Of a stretch of 64,000 bases of DNA, positions 41,443 through 50,779 are shown one piece after another. The position numbers were made by a program, and so were the translations under genes. The stretch's first letter is position 1, and the number at the start of each line of letters is the position of its first letter. The notes under the pieces were generated by a model, which did no database searches, had not been told where the DNA came from, and saw nothing but the letters and a program-made list of their open reading frames with translations. The stretch is from NCBI RefSeq assembly GCF_015762685.1, contig NZ_PEHF01000084.1:124001-188000 (forward strand), written 5' to 3'. Origin of the DNA: Candidatus Symbiopectobacterium sp. 'North America'. Its GTDB lineage: Bacteria > Pseudomonadota > Gammaproteobacteria > Enterobacterales > Enterobacteriaceae.

Positions 41443-43064
41443 TTATTTCAATTGTTTAAATGTCTCTAAATGGAGACGTTTAAACAGGGCTTCTGTCGCC
41501 ATTTTCCAACAGTCTGCTGAACTATCCCGCAATAAGTCACGCAGATCCTGATGTAACTGTTGCAGCGATTTTTCATCAAGATAAGGCAAATGCCCCGACT
41601 CATACCGATTAAATTGAAGATTAGCGCGCAGTTTTTCAGGCAAAGAGAGGTGATTGAGGTGATATTGCGCGACAAAGTAAGGCGTCGCCAAATCGTAGAT
41701 CCCCCCGAGCACCATCACTTTCATGCGCGGATTCATTTTCATGGTTTCGGACAATGCAGTCAGTAGATTGAAAGAACGATTTTCTGGCGTCATATTCCAA
41801 TAGTAAATGGCATTCGAGTCAGAAACATAATCTTGCACCGTATTTACGTTCAATGCTTTTGCCAGATAGTCGCGATACGCGGAAATAAACCCGGAGCCGA
41901 TAGTCATAACCGGATCGTAATCGCTCCGCGCAGCCATTTATCCAGCGAGGCTCCTCGATAACGGCCGTCAGCACGGCTGACCGTATCGCCCTGCTCTGTC
42001 AGCAATTTTTTAACAAACAGCGGGCCTGAAACGCGCAAATCGGCCTTAACCCATTCCCGCGCGGGTATACCGGTATAGCGAGCAAGTTGCTCAGCAAGCT
42101 CTGCTTTCTGCGATTCTGGCAAGAGATTGCCCTGAGCCAACGCCTGTGCATAGGGACCAAGGGAAAACTGTTCAACCTCAGTCAGCAAATGATCCAGATT
42201 TTCTGCGACATTTGCCGGATGCTGATAGTAATGGGCTATTGCCGCATAGGTTGGCAACGCCAGATAATAGGGCTGATCGATGCCGGGGTTGGATTCGGGA
42301 CGATCGATATCAATATCCTGGCTCAAATACTGCGACAGCAAAATAATACCGTTAACATCGACGTTGTGCTGCACCTTCAGCCGGTTTGCCAGCGCCACCG
42401 TACGCGTCGTGCCGTAGCTCTCACCAAGCAGGTAACGCGGCGCATTCCAGCGCTGATAGCGACTCAGAAACTGCGTGATAAATTGCGCAAACGCGTGTGC
42501 GTCTCCATTAATACTGTAGGTGTCATTCTCTTTTTGACGCTTCTGCGCCTGCCGCTCCTGAACATTGGCCGCATGGCTGATAAACTGACCAAACCTGGTG
42601 CCCGGCGCATCGATAAAGACCAGATCGCTGACATCAAGCAGAGAATAGGCATTATCGATAACCGGATAAGGCGGCAATACGGGTTTATCCGGCGTGCTGG
42701 CGACCACCCGCTTTGGCCCTAAACCGCCCATATGCAGCCACACGGAAGAAGAACCCGGTCCGCCGTCATAGATAAACGTGATCGGCCGATTCTCCGGCTT
42801 CGCCGTCTTATCTACCGACTTGAAGTAGGCCACGTAGGACAAGGTCGCGATGGGTTCGTCGGGATCGTCCGTATTCAGTGCTAATGCGCCCGCTTCGGCA
42901 CGATAATTAAGGCGCCCCTGGTTAAGTTTCACTTGCCCTTCACTCATTACAACATCACTCGGCGCCGGAGCCTGTTCTGGTACTGGCGGCGGTGATGCCA
43001 TGGCAAACGCGGAGCTTAAGCATAAAAACATCATTATAAAAACAAAACGTTGCAAGTTATTCAT
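41443..43064 (-). pseudogene. Secreted serine carboxypeptidase of family S10, one frameshift
   Basis: Starts at 43064 with a signal peptide (MNNLQRFVFIMMFLCLSSAFAMA). The S10 features are present: FIYDGGPGSSSVWLHMGG oxyanion segment, nucleophile Ser in LLGESYGTTR, Asp in LGGIYDLATP, and His in YESGHLPYLDE. At 41937-41939 an A run is one base short, so DKMAARSDYDPV becomes DKWLRGAIT and ends early, cutting off the Asp and His of the triad. A single homopolymer lesion, to be verified. Shares its 3' end with a QseF site of glmZ. Confidence 0.85.
41461..41478. promoter_or_regulatory. Second QseF/GlrR-like site
   Basis: TGTC-N10-GACG, one mismatch from the QseF consensus, about 63 bases beyond the first site. 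It lies inside the 3' end of the S10 peptidase gene. Confidence 0.6.
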
Positions 43065-43088
43065 GGTCTTCCTTTTACATTATCGTCC

Positions 43089-43441
43089 TTATGGGAACCA
43101 TTTCGTTTCCGATGTCCATTCCCTCAATTTTATGCACTGATTGAAAAGGGCCTGGCGGCTACCGCTATTAACATCCATCACATAACTTTGTGTTTCTGGT
43201 CGTTGCCCGCTGATATATTTTTCATTTTTACAGTCGTCCTTTTTTCCACACGGCAAATAGTAGGACGTATATTGCGTTCGCTGCGACACTTCATTTTTCA
43301 CAGGGAATTTTTCTTCGCTCAGCGTTTCACAGGCACCTTTCGAGATGGTGAAATCCTCAGCGTTAGCGATGTTTTTCACCCATTGCGTCGTACAACCAGA
43401 AATCAGAAGTGTGGCAAACAATAATGTAAATTAATATTCAT
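43089..43441 (-). pseudogene. Small lipoprotein of unknown function, probable frameshift in the signal peptide
   Basis: The frame ending at 43089 encodes LLFATLLISGCTTQWVKNIA and about 95 further residues with four Cys (YLPCGKKDDC, FNQCIKLREW). The lipobox LISGC shows a lipoprotein. The only ATG with a ribosome site (AAGGAAT, ATG at 43439-43441) is out of frame by one base; adding one T in the TTT run near 43428 would give MNINFTLLFATLLISGC. A TTG at 43421 is an unlikely alternative. Adjacent to the S10 peptidase, same strand, 24 bases apart. Not recognised. Confidence 0.55.
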
Positions 43442-43684
43442 TTCGATTCCTTTTAATACAGATTTCTTACCTTTGGCATAAAATTGTATTATTGGTTCAT
43501 TTCTTGAATAGCAATTTATACAATCAATGACACATCGTTTAACTTTTGTTTAGTATTAAAAAGGAAAATATCGAACAAGAAATGAAAAGTATTTGGCTGC
43601 TTTGTCTAAATAAAAATAGGGATATAGCCTTAATTATTTGCATTACAAGACAACACGTTAACGCATTGAACGGCACCAGCAAAC
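43442..43684. other. AT-rich intergenic region
   Basis: About 240 bases with high AT and no credible gene. It contains the promoter of the small lipoprotein. Confidence 0.4.
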
Positions 43685-43708
43685 GCAACGTGAAGTATGA
43701 CGGGTATA
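43685..43708. repeat. Solo terminal fragment of the MITE-like repeat
   Basis: GAAGTATGACGGGTATA preceded by GCAACGT repeats the right end of the 39240-39516 element (one mismatch in the shared stretch). The body of the element is missing here. Confidence 0.7.
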
Positions 43709-43716
43709 AATAGATT

Positions 43717-43742
43717 ATCCGCGCCGTGAACACGGCGCGGAT
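43717..43742. terminator. Hairpin after the M20 hydrolase gene
   Basis: Perfect 12-bp stem ATCCGCGCCGTG / CACGGCGCGGAT with AA loop, immediately downstream of the minus-strand operon end. No clear U run. Confidence 0.6.
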
Positions 43743-43749
43743 GAAAACA

Positions 43750-44910
43750 TCAGCGAGAAGACAGTTGTTCCAGGCTCTGTTTCGCCAACTGATGGAGGTA
43801 GTGCGCGGTAGGGAACAGTGCGCTGTCATCAACCCGGAATTTCGGATGATGCAGTGTATAAGGCCCGCCCGAACCGACCATCATGAATGTACCCGGCAGT
43901 TTTTGCTGATAGAAGGCAAAATCCTCGCCAATCGGGCTGGCATCCACGCGGCGCGCTTCAAAACCTTCTTCATCGGCAACACGCAGGGCAAAATCCACCC
44001 ATTCCGGCGTATTGACCACGGACGGCGGTCCGGCGTGCCAGATAAACTCGAGCTCAGCGCCAAAGGTGCTGGCAATACCTGCCACAATCTGGCGAAAGCG
44101 CTGTTCAATCAGATCGCGCGCTGTCTGGCTAAAGGTGCGTACCGTACCTTCCACGTAGGCGGTATCCGGGATCACGTTTCAGGTGCTGCCACTGTGTACC
44201 TGAGTGATTGACACCACGGCGGTATCATCCGCTGGCACCGTGCGGCTGATAATGGTCTGCACCGCGCTAATCAACTGGCTGAGAATGATAATGGGGTCGT
44301 TGCCTTCATGAGGTTTGGCCGCATGGTAGCCTTTAGCAGCAATCTTGATTTCAAAACGATCCACGCCTGCCGTCAACGCGCCATCTTTACCACCGACCAC
44401 GCCAACTGGCAGCTTTGGGTCGTTGTGAATGCCAAAGATGGCTGCCGCATTATCCAGCGCACCGGTCGCGATCACTTCTGGCGCGCCCAGCCCGGTTTCT
44501 TCCGCCGCCTGGAACAGAATGCGCACAGTGCCCTTTAGCTCGGACTCGATGCCTTTAAGCAAAATGGCAGCACACAGCGCGGCGGATGAATGAAAGTCGT
44601 GCCCGCAAGCGTGCATCACGCCCTGACGCTGAGAGGTGAATTCCACGCCGGATTCTTCTTCAATCGGCAGTGCGTCGATATCTGAACGCACTATAACCAA
44701 CGGGCCATCCTGCACGCCGCCGACTTCAGCGACCAGACCGGTTTTCAACGGCAGATCCAGAATGCGGATGCCTTCCTTCTCCAGCGCGGCGCGGATTTTC
44801 TTGGTGGTTTCAAATTCCTGGTTGGATAATTCAGGGTTCTGGTGCAGATCGTGCCGGAACGCCTGAATAAATTGCGCTAACGGCGCATGCTGAGGTACTG
44901 TTTTTACGAT
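43750..44910 (-). pseudogene. M20-family amidohydrolase (N-acyl amino acid deacetylase type), nonsense
   Basis: Zinc peptidase-like amidohydrolase. The metal site is present: CGHDFHSS (His-Asp...His), AAEETGLG, and HNDPKLPVG. TGA at 44179-44181 replaces Trp in STWNVIPDTAYVEG, removing the last third. The likely start is at 44908-44910, where ATC stands five bases after GGAG; homologous genes would have ATG here, so the start codon may also be lost. It is the last gene of the lyase/GNAT/ABC operon and would remove an N-acetyl group, like B. subtilis YxeP. Confidence 0.85.
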
Positions 44911-45000
44911 GTTTTCTCCACACTGTCCGTGCTTAAAGCCGCAGGATAAACCCGCGGCGCGCAAGGTATTTTATCTAAATAGCTTGTTATCACCGCATCG

Positions 45001-45731
45001 TCAGATGTCGTATTCCGTATGTTCCGGTATCTTGGTCATCTGACGTAAGAAACGCTGCGTCTGCGGGTTATCCGAGAAACTGATCACCTGCTCGACGATA
45101 TTCCCGTCGGCCATGAAAATAACCCGATCAGCAACTTCTTTGGCAAACTGCATCTCATGGGTCACGATAACCATGGTGGTGCTGTTTTTCGCGAGATTTT
45201 GAATCACTTGCAGCACTTCGTGCACGCGCTCCGGATCCAGCGCCGAGGTAGGTTCATCAAACAGAATGGCTTTCGGGTCCACGGCCAGCGCGCGCGCGAT
45301 ACCCACGCGCTGCTGCTGCCCGCCGGACATGATGGGCTTCCGGCAGCAGGCCAACCTGCTCGATAAGCCGAAGTCCAATCTCCTGTGCCTGCTTCTTAGG
45401 CATTTTTTTCACCACGATCAACGCTTCCGTGATGTTTTCCAGCGCGGTTTTATTCTTGAACAGGTTGTAGTTCTGGAACCATCGCTGTTTGCTGATGCAG
45501 TGCGTAGGCTTCCTTGGTGCTATAACGGCGTGTATCCAGTACGCGATCGCCAATTTCAATCGTGCCGGACTCCGGTTTTTCCAACAGGTTGAGGCAGCGC
45601 AGCAGGGTGGATTTACCCGACCCTAAAGGGCCGATAATCGCCACCACTTCGCCCTGTGCGATATCCAGACTGATATTGTGCAGCACCACTTTGTCGCCAA
45701 AGCGTTTTGAGAGGTTTTTTACACTGATCAT
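45001..45731 (-). pseudogene. Polar amino acid ABC transporter ATPase, two frameshifts
   Basis: GlnQ/TcyN-like ATPase. Walker A is [10 protein letters not shown] (normally GPSGSGKST), the signature [15 protein letters not shown] and Walker [15 protein letters not shown] are present, but in three frames. About two bases are lost near 45476 (AMVFQNYNLF expected). A deletion of about 14 bases near 45330 removes the segment before SGGQQQ. Start 45731, end 45001. Next to the permease and binding protein of the same importer. Confidence 0.92.
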
Positions 45732-45743
45732 GGCGGCGTCTTC

Positions 45744-46414
45744 TTAGCGCTGTAATGAGTGGTTCAGTTTCTTTTCCAGCCAGTTTTGCAGTCTGGAATA
45801 AACAATGATGACCAGCCAATAAATCAGCCCTACCACCAGGAAGGTTTCAAAGAAACGCAGCGATTCTGCGGCGATCATTTTACCTTCAGCAAACAGTTCA
45901 GATACGCCAAGTGCAAAGGCTACCGAGGTGTCTTTGATCAGCGAGATAAAGGTGTTACCTGTGGCAGGCAGCGCATTGAGCATCGCCTGCGGCAGTACAA
46001 TACGGCGGTAAATCTGCGAACGATTCATGCCGATCGACAGCCCGACTTCCGTTTGTCCCCAATCGACCGAGGCCAGCGCAGCGCGGAAAATCTCCGCCAA
46101 GTACGCCGAGGTTTTCAGGCTAAAGCCGATAATCGCCGCCGACATCGCGGTCAGATCGCTCAGCGCTGGGAACAGCTGCGGCAAACCGAAGTAGAGATAA
46201 ACAACTGAACCAGAGACGGAATGCCGCGAAACAGCGAGATATAAAACTCAATCACCTTCACCAATACCGTGATCTTGCTTTCCCGCAGCAGCGCTAGCAC
46301 CAGACCCAGTATCATGGCGAAAATCATGGATACCACGGCTAACAGCAGCGTGGTCGGTAAATAGAGCAAAACCTGAGGAAACACCTTCAGCAGGTAAGCA
46401 AAATCGATATTCAT
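45744..46414 (-). pseudogene. Polar amino acid ABC transporter permease, one frameshift
   Basis: His/Glu/Gln/Arg-type permease starting at 46414 (MNIDFAYLLKVFPQVLLYLP). A one-base loss near 46195 shifts the frame after FRGIPSLVQLF; the rest (PQLFPALSDLTAM to KKLNHSLQR) is open, including the EAA loop EIFRAALASVDWGQTEVGLSIG. Normal length of about 223 residues if repaired. Confidence 0.9.
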
Positions 46415-46482
46415 GAGCAGTACCATTAATGCTTCCACCGGCGCAAGCACCGGTGGAAAAGAGATGACAAAAAGCGCGTCGG

Positions 46483-47286
46483 TTAGTGTGCTTGCGGTGC
46501 GGTAATAATGTCCTCACCGAAATATTTCACGGAAATCTCTTTCAGACGGCCATCAGCACGCATTTTCGCCAGCTCAGCATTGAACTGCTCACGCAGTTTG
46601 TCGCCTTTTTCATCTTTGTGGAACGGGAAGCTGACTTCCTCGATCACCAGCGGATCGCCAACCAGTTTGAACGGCAGATTGCGCTTGTTGATTTCAGCCA
46701 ACAGGATTGGGCGGGAGTTTACATAGCCTTCCACGCGCTTGGACAACGCATCATTCATTGCGCCATCGCGGGTTTCATAGGTGCGGATGGTCACACTGCC
46801 GTCAGCAAAGGCTTTCTTCAGGTTATTCAGGTAGTTATAGCTAAATACGCCCGCCACTGTTTTACCTTTCAGGTCATCCAGCGTGTTGATATTGGTGTTA
46901 TCTTTGTGCGTAACAATCTGGCTGCTGTAGTAGCTGTACACATCGGCAAAGTTATACTTTTCTTTACGCGCCGGCGTGATCGCCACGACGTTAGCCACGG
47001 TATCGAGTTTGTTCGCTTCCAACTGCCCCATCAGGCCGCTGAAATCGGTGGTAACCCACTCGATTTTGTAATTCAGATCTTTCGCGATGGTTTCAGTGAC
47101 TTCAACGTCAAAACCCACTAACTTGTTATCTTGCTTAAAGCCGCTCGGGTAGCTTTGTCCGGTAGAACCTACGCGCAGCACCGTGCTGGCTTTTCCGCCC
47201 GCCGCCGCTTTTTTGTCCTGAGAGTCACAGCCCGCCATTAGAAAGGCAGTGGTAAGCGCTAACGCAGACAAAGTCAGTTTTTTCAT
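46483..47286 (-). CDS. Amino acid (cystine/S-adduct type) ABC transporter binding lipoprotein
   Basis: Family 3 solute-binding protein. Start at 47286 (MKKLTLSALALTTAFLMAGC): lipoprotein signal with lipobox MAGC. An upstream in-frame ATG (MNMIIIMIM) reads through ATAATG repeats and is less likely. The ligand domain contains LRVGSTGQSYP, DTVANVVAITPARKEKYNF, TIRTYETRDGAMNDAL and VEGYVNSRPILLAE. Intact at 267 aa. Its own permease and ATPase are broken. Paralogous to the binding protein at 50780. Confidence 0.85.
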   Translation of the reverse strand: MKKLTLSALALTTAFLMAGCDSQDKKAAAGGKASTVLRVGSTGQSYPSGFKQDNKLVGFDVEVTETIAKDLNYKIEWVTTDFSGLMGQLEANKLDTVANVVAITPARKEKYNFADVYSYYSSQIVTHKDNTNINTLDDLKGKTVAGVFSYNYLNNLKKAFADGSVTIRTYETRDGAMNDALSKRVEGYVNSRPILLAEINKRNLPFKLVGDPLVIEEVSFPFHKDEKGDKLREQFNAELAKMRADGRLKEISVKYFGEDIITAPQAH

Positions 47287-47312
47287 TATCATTATCATTA
47301 TTATTATCATGT
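47284..47312. promoter_or_regulatory. GATAAT-type hexamer array (Fur-box-like) at the binding-protein start
   Basis: Four or more consecutive GATAAT/AATAAT hexamers cover the start codon region of the binding protein. They resemble an extended Fur-binding array, but may be a simple ATA repeat; the location over the coding start is unusual for an operator. Confidence 0.3.
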
Positions 47313-47321
47313 TCATGCCTC

Positions 47322-47843
47322 TCATTGGGAATTTTTCTTCTTCCACTGGTGATAACCATCCTGGTCTAACACTTTTTCCATATAAATCGTCAGGTGGCCT
47401 TTACCCAGATTCGCCTGCCCGACTTCGTTAAAACCGTAATGCTTATACATATCGATAAACCAGGGGTGGCTCTGTGCCGTGCCCAAAGAAACCGCGGGTG
47501 CCTTGAGTTGCCCTATCAGCACCGTTTCTTTCAGCCACTGCATCATCTGGCGGCCAAATCCCTGCCCTTTGTAGTCCGGGTGGGTGGCGAACCACCCCAA
47601 ATGCGGCAAACCATACGGGCCAGGCTCCGGTCCCCAAGGGTAACGGATGCTAAAAGACGACACCATCACGCCGTCTTTTTCCAGCGCATAAACACCGTGG
47701 CGCGTAATATGGCGACGTACCATATCGATATCCGCCTCAGCCGCGGCAAAGTGAATGCCCAGTTGGCGAATCGGTTCATAGGCCGCCAACGCCAGAAAGG
47801 CTTCGTCATCTTCCAGCGTGAGCTGGCGAAAAACCGTACTCAT
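47322..47843 (-). CDS. GNAT-family N-acetyltransferase
   Basis: 173 aa. The acetyl-CoA-binding motif A is in ATHPDYKGQGFGRQMMQWL (about residues 88-106), and motif B in WFIDMYKHYGFNEVG. Intact. Between the lyase and the ABC transporter in one operon, it corresponds in position and type to YxeL, the acetyltransferase of the B. subtilis S-(2-succino)cysteine pathway. Confidence 0.85.
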   Translation of the reverse strand: MSTVFRQLTLEDDEAFLALAAYEPIRQLGIHFAAAEADIDMVRRHITRHGVYALEKDGVMVSSFSIRYPWGPEPGPYGLPHLGWFATHPDYKGQGFGRQMMQWLKETVLIGQLKAPAVSLGTAQSHPWFIDMYKHYGFNEVGQANLGKGHLTIYMEKVLDQDGYHQWKKKNSQ

Positions 47844-47856
47844 GTTTAACGCTCAC

Positions 47857-49218
47857 TTACGCTGGCAGCAGACCAGAGTTGTCGGCATAACGAATCACTT
47901 CATCCACCTTTTGTGGTGCACAGCCCAAATAGTTGACTGGGTTCAGCCATGCGTCAAGTTCCTGCGCGGTAACCTGCGCCGACAGGACCGGGTCTTCCAG
48001 CAGCACCTCTTTGAAGTGACGGCTCTGTTCAAACGCCTTCATGGAGCACTCGTACACCAAATGGTGCGCGGTTTGTTTACCCATACGTTTGCCAATTTCA
48101 AACATCACTTTCTCAGAGAGCAACAGGCCGTTTTGCAGTTCCAAGTTCGCCAGCATCTGCTTTTCATTCACCGACATACCGCGCAGGATACCCAGCGCAT
48201 TCTGCAACTGCGCGGAGAGGTAAATGTTCACTTCCGGCAGAGCGATCCACTCAGCGCGCCAGCTCATAGCGTCACGCTCATATTCCACCTTCATGGACTC
48301 ATGAATCAGCGATGCGCTTTTGAAAATGGGTGCAGTCAGGCTAGCCAGCCCTTCAAATGCCGCTGGGTTACGTTTGTGCGGCATGGTGGTGGAACCAATT
48401 TTGCCTGCTGAGAACGGCTCTTCAACTTCGTTGATTTCCGTGCGCATCAGGTTATACAGCTCGTTGCCGATCTTGCCGCTGATCAGCACCACCACGGAAG
48501 CATATTCGGAGAAACGATCGCGCGCGGACTGCCAGACGATGTTCGGCGTAGCCAGCCCCAGTTTATCCAGCGTCAGGCGCTCAATCTGCGGTCCCAGTTC
48601 GCCGAACGATGCATAGGTGCCAATTGCGCCATTCACGTTACCCACCAGTACGCGGGCTTTGATTTCTTTCAGACGCTCCAGATGGCGAACAAACTCATCC
48701 AGCCATACCGCCAGTTTAAAACCAAAGGTGGTCGGCAGCGCCTGCATGCCGCGGGTGCACCCCGTCATCGGCCTATGCTGATACTTTTTCGCCAGGCGTT
48801 TCAACTCAACCGCCATCAATTGCGTGTCGCGTTCGACAATGGCAAAAGCCTGCTGTAATTGCAGTACCGTAGCGGTATCCACGATATCTTGCGTGGTCAC
48901 ACCATAGTGAATGTATTCGCCCGCGTCGCCACACTGCTTTTGAATCGCGGTGATGGTGGGCATCAGGGAGTGCTTCATACGGACCGCATCCTGCGCGATC
49001 TTTTCCACATTCAGTGCGCTTGCATCCGCTTTCGCGGCAATGGTTTGTGCGGCGTCGGCCGGGATAACGCCCAATTCACCTTCGGCCAGCGCCAATTCAA
49101 CTTCAACTTCAACGTCAACCTGCTTCGTCAGGCGGTTATGTTCTGACCAGACAGCACGCATTTCGGGCGTGCCAAAGTTGTTCTCGATGAGGAGAAAATC
49201 AATGATATGTGATGCCAT
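47857..49218 (-). CDS. Aspartase/fumarase-superfamily lyase, probable S-(2-succino)cysteine lyase
   Basis: 453 aa, intact. The superfamily signature GKIGSTTMPHKRNP (mobile catalytic loop with Ser) and HYGVTTQDIVDTA are typical of adenylosuccinate-lyase-like enzymes that release fumarate. Sited in an operon with an amino-acid importer, a GNAT and an M20 hydrolase, it is unlikely to be purB. Established knowledge: such a lyase splits S-(2-succino)cysteine to cysteine and fumarate in Dickeya and Enterococcus operons of this make-up. The assignment here is by context. Start at 49218. Confidence 0.65.
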   Translation of the reverse strand: MASHIIDFLLIENNFGTPEMRAVWSEHNRLTKQVDVEVEVELALAEGELGVIPADAAQTIAAKADASALNVEKIAQDAVRMKHSLMPTITAIQKQCGDAGEYIHYGVTTQDIVDTATVLQLQQAFAIVERDTQLMAVELKRLAKKYQHRPMTGCTRGMQALPTTFGFKLAVWLDEFVRHLERLKEIKARVLVGNVNGAIGTYASFGELGPQIERLTLDKLGLATPNIVWQSARDRFSEYASVVVLISGKIGNELYNLMRTEINEVEEPFSAGKIGSTTMPHKRNPAAFEGLASLTAPIFKSASLIHESMKVEYERDAMSWRAEWIALPEVNIYLSAQLQNALGILRGMSVNEKQMLANLELQNGLLLSEKVMFEIGKRMGKQTAHHLVYECSMKAFEQSRHFKEVLLEDPVLSAQVTAQELDAWLNPVNYLGCAPQKVDEVIRYADNSGLLPA

Positions 49219-49302
49219 AGCTTACTCGTTCGTTGGATGTGTCAGGCGGGATTTTTGTCGTCGTTCTAATGTTGGGAATATAGCATGCGACAAATCGGCT
49301 CC

Positions 49303-49349
49303 TATATATCTTCTGGATCTATCTTATATTCAGAATATAGGAAGATATA
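49303..49349. promoter_or_regulatory. Nested inverted repeats upstream of the lyase operon
   Basis: An outer exact 10-bp inverted repeat ATATATCTTC / GAAGATATAT (49303-49312 and 49340-49349) surrounds a perfect palindrome TATATTC-A-GAATATA (49324-49338), 85-130 bases before the lyase start. It looks like a regulator-binding site; the regulator gene is not in the window. Confidence 0.5.
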
Positions 49350-49411
49350 TCGTTTACCACACATCCAGACGTAATGCTATATTGATATCCATCACATCCC
49401 GTAAAACCGCA

Positions 49412-50497
49412 TCACTTGCTGTATTGCGTTGTTAATACAGCCCTTTGAATCGCCTCGGGTGCCAGCGAAAACGGCAGCAGTGCGGCGCTGGCAGCGGGGA
49501 ATTTAAAGGTTTGAGACAGCGTATTGGCCAGTTCGGCATAGCGCGTTTCCGCCACCGGCAAGCGCGCGGGGGCATCATAGCGCTGCAACAGTGCCAGCAA
49601 ATCGGGATCGACCGAACCGTCGCCGCGCGCCACTAGCGACTGCACCCGCAAGCCATAGCCGACTTTCTCTCCGTGCAACCAGTCATGCAGTTCAGGAACG
49701 AGCGTCATTCGATTATGAATCGCATGGGCTACTCCGGGTGAAGGGGAGTCATCACGCATGCTGTTTGCCAATCCGGCCAGCGCGATATTGGCATCGATCA
49801 CCTTTTGCAGCGCCACGGTCACTTGTTGTTCGGCATTATCTCTCAGTGCCTGTTCGCCCCACTGTACAAAGGTATCGCGGGTGAGCGTCGCCACCTGAAC
49901 CTTAAGGTTCAGCGCCAGATTATCTCCGTTTTTCGCCAGATAGGGATGAAATTCATACCATTTAGCCAGCGCATCGACGATTCCGGATTTCAGATAGCGC
50001 ACATCGCTGCGGGCAATCACGTCACTGTCGACCAACACCATCACCGGCATGTGTTGCAATACCTGCGTTCCCTGATGCCCACCCTGCTCATCATACAGAA
50101 TACTGATCCGTGACCAGGCCGCGCAGGTGGCAGTGATGGTCGGCAAAGTGATCACCTGACCGTTCTCCAGCCCGTCAGCGACCGCTTTGGCGCAGTCCAT
50201 CAAGCGTCCACCGCCAACACCGAGGACAACCTGAACGCCACGTTGAGCAATTTAATGCTGATGGTATGCAATCGCCTCGCGCGTGCATTCCCCTTCCAAC
50301 AGATACACATCAAACTGCACGTCGGACTGCGTCAAACTGGTGGAGAGTGCACGTTCTACCGCTGCCCAGGCGCGTGGGCTGGTCAACACGGCAATGTGAC
50401 GAGAAAATGGCGCAATCAGTTCACCCACACGTGAAAGCAGGCCAGACTGGTGGTGATAGACACCGGGAGATTTGATAGCAAAAACGGTAATCCTTTG
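49412..50497 (-). pseudogene. Iron-containing alcohol dehydrogenase family protein (HcxA/YbdH-like), nonsense
   Basis: Glycerol-dehydrogenase-type fold: NAD-binding GVGGGRLMDCAKAVAD, then ITLPTITATCAAWSRIS, GIVDALAKWYE and the metal-binding His in GVAHAIHNRM. E. coli HcxA (YbdH), a hydroxycarboxylate dehydrogenase, has the same landmarks. TAA at 50252-50254 interrupts the N-terminal region (AIAYHQH/IAQRGV). The frame starts ITVFAIKSPGVYHHQ near 50497, but no ATG, GTG or TTG is available after the upstream stop, so the start codon also seems lost (ATT where ATG is expected). It lies upstream of the lyase, same strand. Confidence 0.8.
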
Positions 50498-50779
50498 ATT
50501 TATCTACACTGTGCCAACGCATACGCACAGGCTATAAAGTGCAATAGTAAAAGCCTGTTAGCAGGTTGTAACCGATCAAATGGTCATAAGATATAACGTG
50601 AAGGTATAAAATCCTGTTTATTTTGAATGATATAGTTTTCAAACCAACAACGCTCCTTCACGTCCCCTCAATGTGCATCCCACTGTTGTTAGCCTGCCAT
50701 TACCCTCAGAACTGATGAGCGCGTTGCAAAGAGTTAACCCAATTTCGTTCTAAACCAGGAATGTTGAAACAGGAATCTC
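50498..50779. promoter_or_regulatory. Divergent region before the second binding protein
   Basis: 282 bases between the broken dehydrogenase and the second binding protein. AT-rich near 50560-50640, with a TATAAAAT at about 50606-50613 that could be a rightward -10. No gene. Confidence 0.4.

Noticed and set aside
47284-47312. Firm Fur box for the binding-protein gene
   Set aside because: The hexamers are a simple ATA-rich repeat over the start codon and lack the inverted half; kept only as a low-confidence feature.
47857-49218. Adenylosuccinate lyase purB
   Set aside because: It shares the superfamily signature, but the operon context with importer, GNAT and M20 hydrolase does not fit purine synthesis.
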